Below are positions 62,023 through 64,000 of a stretch of 64,000 nucleotides of DNA, one piece after another. A program made the translations under genes and the position numbers. The notes under the pieces were generated by a model that searched no databases, was not told the DNA's origin, and saw nothing but the letters and a program-made list of their open reading frames with translations. Source of the stretch: Stenotrophomonas rhizophila (GTDB lineage Bacteria; Pseudomonadota; Gammaproteobacteria; Xanthomonadales; Xanthomonadaceae); the NCBI RefSeq assembly GCF_001704155.1, contig NZ_CP016294.1, positions 1,857,501 through 1,921,500 on the forward strand, written 5' to 3'. Positions within the stretch are counted from its first letter, which is position 1, and each line of letters opens with the position of its first letter.

Positions 62023-63930
62023 ATGACGCCTTGGCAGGACCGTTTCACGAGTCTGCTTCCCCGTGCCGCCATCGTGGCCCACGACCTGTTCATGGTCTGG
62101 GCGTGCTGGCAGTTGCTGCATGCCGGCCGCTATTCGATGCTGGCCGATGCGCCCTCGTTGCCGCTGTGGAACATCGATACCTCGCTGGTGCTGGTGATCC
62201 AGGCCATCGTGTTCTGGCGCGTGGGTCTGTACCGCGGGCTGTGGCGGTTCGCCAGCGTGGCCGACCTGCTGCACATCTTCAAATCCAGCTTCATCGGGTT
62301 GCTGGCCATCGTGGTGGTGCTGGCCTACAAGCGCTTCAATGGCGTGCCGATGTCGGTGCTGGTGATCTATCCCTTCGCGCTGTCGGCCCTGCTGGGCGCG
62401 CCCCGCCTGCTGTACCGGGCATGGAAGGACTACCAGGCGCTGCAGTCGGATGCGACCGCGCGCCGGGTGCTCATCCTGGGCGCCGGCCAGGCTGCCGAAG
62501 CGCTGGTCCGCGACCTGCGCCGGTCGGGGGATTTCGAACCGGTGGGCCTGCTCGACGATGCGCCGCACCTTCAGGGGGCGAAGCTTCAGGGCCTGCCTAT
62601 CCTGGGCACCCTGGACGATGCCGCCTCGGTGGTACGCGAAACCGCGGCCAGGTTGCTGGTGATTGCCATCCCGTCGCTGGATGCCGCCGGCATGCAGCGC
62701 GTGGTGGCCATCTGCGAAAGCACCGGGGTGCCGTTCCGCATGGTGCCCAAGCTCAACGACGTGCTGCTGGGCCATTCGCTGCCCGGTGAGCTGAAGGAAG
62801 TGGCGATCGAGGACCTGCTGGGGCGCAAGCCGATCCTGCCGGACTGGTCGCTGATCCGCGGCTGGCTGGGCGGGCGCACCGTGCTGGTGACCGGCGCCGG
62901 TGGTTCGATCGGCTCGGAATTGTGCCGCCAGTGCGCGCGCCACGGGGCAGGGCGGGTCGTACTGCTGGAAATGAGCGAGCTGCTGCTGCTCACCATCGAG
63001 GCCGAACTCAAGCGCAGCTTCCCCGACCTGGTCGTGGAGGCGGTACTGGGTGACTGTGGCGACCCGGCGGTGATCCGCCACGCCTTGTCGCTGTCGCAGG
63101 TGGATGCGGTGTTCCATGCGGCGGCCTACAAGCAGGTGCCCGTGCTGGAACGGCAGCTGCGCGAAGCGGTGCGCAACAACATCCTGTCCACCGAAACGGT
63201 GGCCCGGGCCTGCGTGGAAGCGCGGATCGAACATTTCGTGTTCATCTCCACCGACAAGGCGGTCGACCCGGTCAATGCGCTGGGCGCCAGCAAGCGCTAC
63301 GCCGAGATGATCTGCCAGAGCCTGGACCAGAAGACCAGCCATACCCGCTTCGTCACCGTGCGCTTCGGCAACGTGCTCGCCTCGGCGGGCAGCGTGGTGC
63401 CGGTGTTCCGCGAGCAGATCCTCAAGGGCGGCCCGGTCACGGTCACCGACCCGGAAGTAACCCGTTACTTCATGACGATTCCCGAAGCCTGCCAGCTGAT
63501 CCTGCAGGCGGCGGCATCAGCCTCGCACGGGGCGATCTATACGCTCGACATGGGCGAGCCGGTGCCGATCCGGGTGCTGGCCGAGCAGATGATCCGCCTG
63601 GCCGGCAAGCAGCCGTACAAGGACATCGCCATCATCTACACCGGCCTTCGACCCGGCGAAAAGCTGCACGAGACCCTGTTCTATTCGGACGAGGACTACC
63701 GTCCGACCGCGCATCCCAAGATCCTCGAGGCCGGCGTGCGCACCTTCGCCCGCGAGCAGGTGCTGGGCAACGTGCCGCGGCTGCGCGAGGCCATCGCCAA
63801 CTACGATACCGATGCCATCAACAGCATCCTGTTCGCGACCATGCCGGAATTTGCGCCGTTGCAACAGGAATCTCACGTCGAGTCGGCTAAGGTGCTTCCC
63901 TTTCCGGCACGAGAGGCCAACAGGCTGTGA
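62023..63930 (+). CDS. Nucleotide-sugar epimerase/dehydratase, WbpM/CapD type
   Basis: The 635-residue protein has four N-terminal membrane helices, a first Rossmann domain (RRVLILGAGQAAEALVRDL) and a catalytic short-chain-dehydrogenase domain with VLVTGAGGSIGSELCRQ, HAAAYKQVPVLE and FISTDKAVDPVNALGASKR. The family forms 4-keto-6-deoxy sugars from UDP-GlcNAc for O-antigen. At the place of the usual Tyr or Met in YxxxK this protein has Leu (LGASK). Its stop overlaps galU by four bases (GTGA). It may give the sugar handled by the transferase upstream. Confidence 0.92.
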   Translation: MTPWQDRFTSLLPRAAIVAHDLFMVWACWQLLHAGRYSMLADAPSLPLWNIDTSLVLVIQAIVFWRVGLYRGLWRFASVADLLHIFKSSFIGLLAIVVVLAYKRFNGVPMSVLVIYPFALSALLGAPRLLYRAWKDYQALQSDATARRVLILGAGQAAEALVRDLRRSGDFEPVGLLDDAPHLQGAKLQGLPILGTLDDAASVVRETAARLLVIAIPSLDAAGMQRVVAICESTGVPFRMVPKLNDVLLGHSLPGELKEVAIEDLLGRKPILPDWSLIRGWLGGRTVLVTGAGGSIGSELCRQCARHGAGRVVLLEMSELLLLTIEAELKRSFPDLVVEAVLGDCGDPAVIRHALSLSQVDAVFHAAAYKQVPVLERQLREAVRNNILSTETVARACVEARIEHFVFISTDKAVDPVNALGASKRYAEMICQSLDQKTSHTRFVTVRFGNVLASAGSVVPVFREQILKGGPVTVTDPEVTRYFMTIPEACQLILQAAASASHGAIYTLDMGEPVPIRVLAEQMIRLAGKQPYKDIAIIYTGLRPGEKLHETLFYSDEDYRPTAHPKILEAGVRTFAREQVLGNVPRLREAIANYDTDAINSILFATMPEFAPLQQESHVESAKVLPFPAREANRL

Positions 63931-64000
63931 CGAACAAGCGCATTCGCAAGGCGGTTTTCCCGGTGGCGGGGCTGGGCACCCGGTTCCTTCCCGCAACCAA
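63927..64000 (+). CDS. galU: UTP-glucose-1-phosphate uridylyltransferase (5' end only)
   Basis: Only 24 whole codons are in the window. RIRKAVFPVAGLGTRFLPAT is the nucleotide-binding start of GalU, which makes UDP-glucose. The start is GTG, overlapping the preceding stop. It supplies activated glucose to the polysaccharide genes upstream. Confidence 0.88.
   Translation, partial: MTNKRIRKAVFPVAGLGTRFLPAT

Overview
The window is high-GC, densely coding chromosomal DNA from a gammaproteobacterium of the Xanthomonadaceae, most likely Stenotrophomonas or a close relative. The reasons are the recN-hrcA-grpE-dnaK-dnaJ order, FabV as enoyl-ACP reductase, the rpsA-ihfB-lapA-lapB cluster leading into surface-polysaccharide genes, a FimX-like protein, and many short GTAG-headed palindromic repeats of the Stenotrophomonas type. 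I see no prophage, insertion sequence, CRISPR array, tRNA or rRNA. It is mostly core genome; the novelty lies in intergenic repeats and in a few proteins with altered key residues.

Layout. 1-2.2 kb: a partial SGNH hydrolase divergent from a LysR regulator. 2.2-9 kb: recN, then hrcA, grpE, dnaK and dnaJ. 9.1-11.1 kb: pdxY overlapping tyrA, followed by a cluster of DnaA-box-like 9-mers. 11.2-15.4 kb (minus): ECF sigma factor, putative anti-sigma protein, YigZ-like protein, ABC exporter and a small conserved protein. 15.6-18.4 kb: a GAF-GAF-GGDEF-EAL protein. 18.4-20.6 kb (minus): a LOG-family protein and a class III aminotransferase. 20.8-26.5 kb: queA, tgt, yajC, secD, secF. 26.6-27.9 kb: fabV. 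28.3-32.2 kb (minus): yaeQ, a HI0933-type flavoprotein and fimX. 32.3-36.7 kb (plus): pseudouridine synthase, cold-shock gene, GST, selO and apt. 36.7-39.2 kb (minus): YeiH-like transporter and dbpA, with a divergent LysR gene. 40.2-42.1 kb: uup. 42.1-42.5 kb: a 31-bp tandem array between inverted REPs. 42.5-43.3 kb (minus): two monohaem cytochromes c. 43.5-51.3 kb: an RND adaptor with two tandem RND pumps. 51.4-56.4 kb (minus): TraB-family protein, GNAT, aguB, aguA, a small secreted protein and rpmJ. 56.5-64 kb: cmk, rpsA, ihfB, lapA, lapB, a WecA/MraY-family transferase, a WbpM/CapD-like enzyme and the start of galU.

Working units. hrcA to dnaJ is the Hsp70 machine with its regulator. queA and tgt act in queuosine tRNA modification, and yajC-secDF in protein export. 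aguA and aguB convert agmatine to putrescine. lapA/lapB to galU join lipopolysaccharide control to surface-sugar synthesis. The RND operon encodes an adaptor and two pumps with no outer-membrane channel nearby; one pump lacks the expected proton-relay residues.

The most interesting signal is a family of about 80-118 bp palindromic elements at 28.0-28.3 kb and 54.25-54.57 kb. Four copies share conserved linkers and small hairpins built on CATCCATG, and the stems differ between copies while still pairing.
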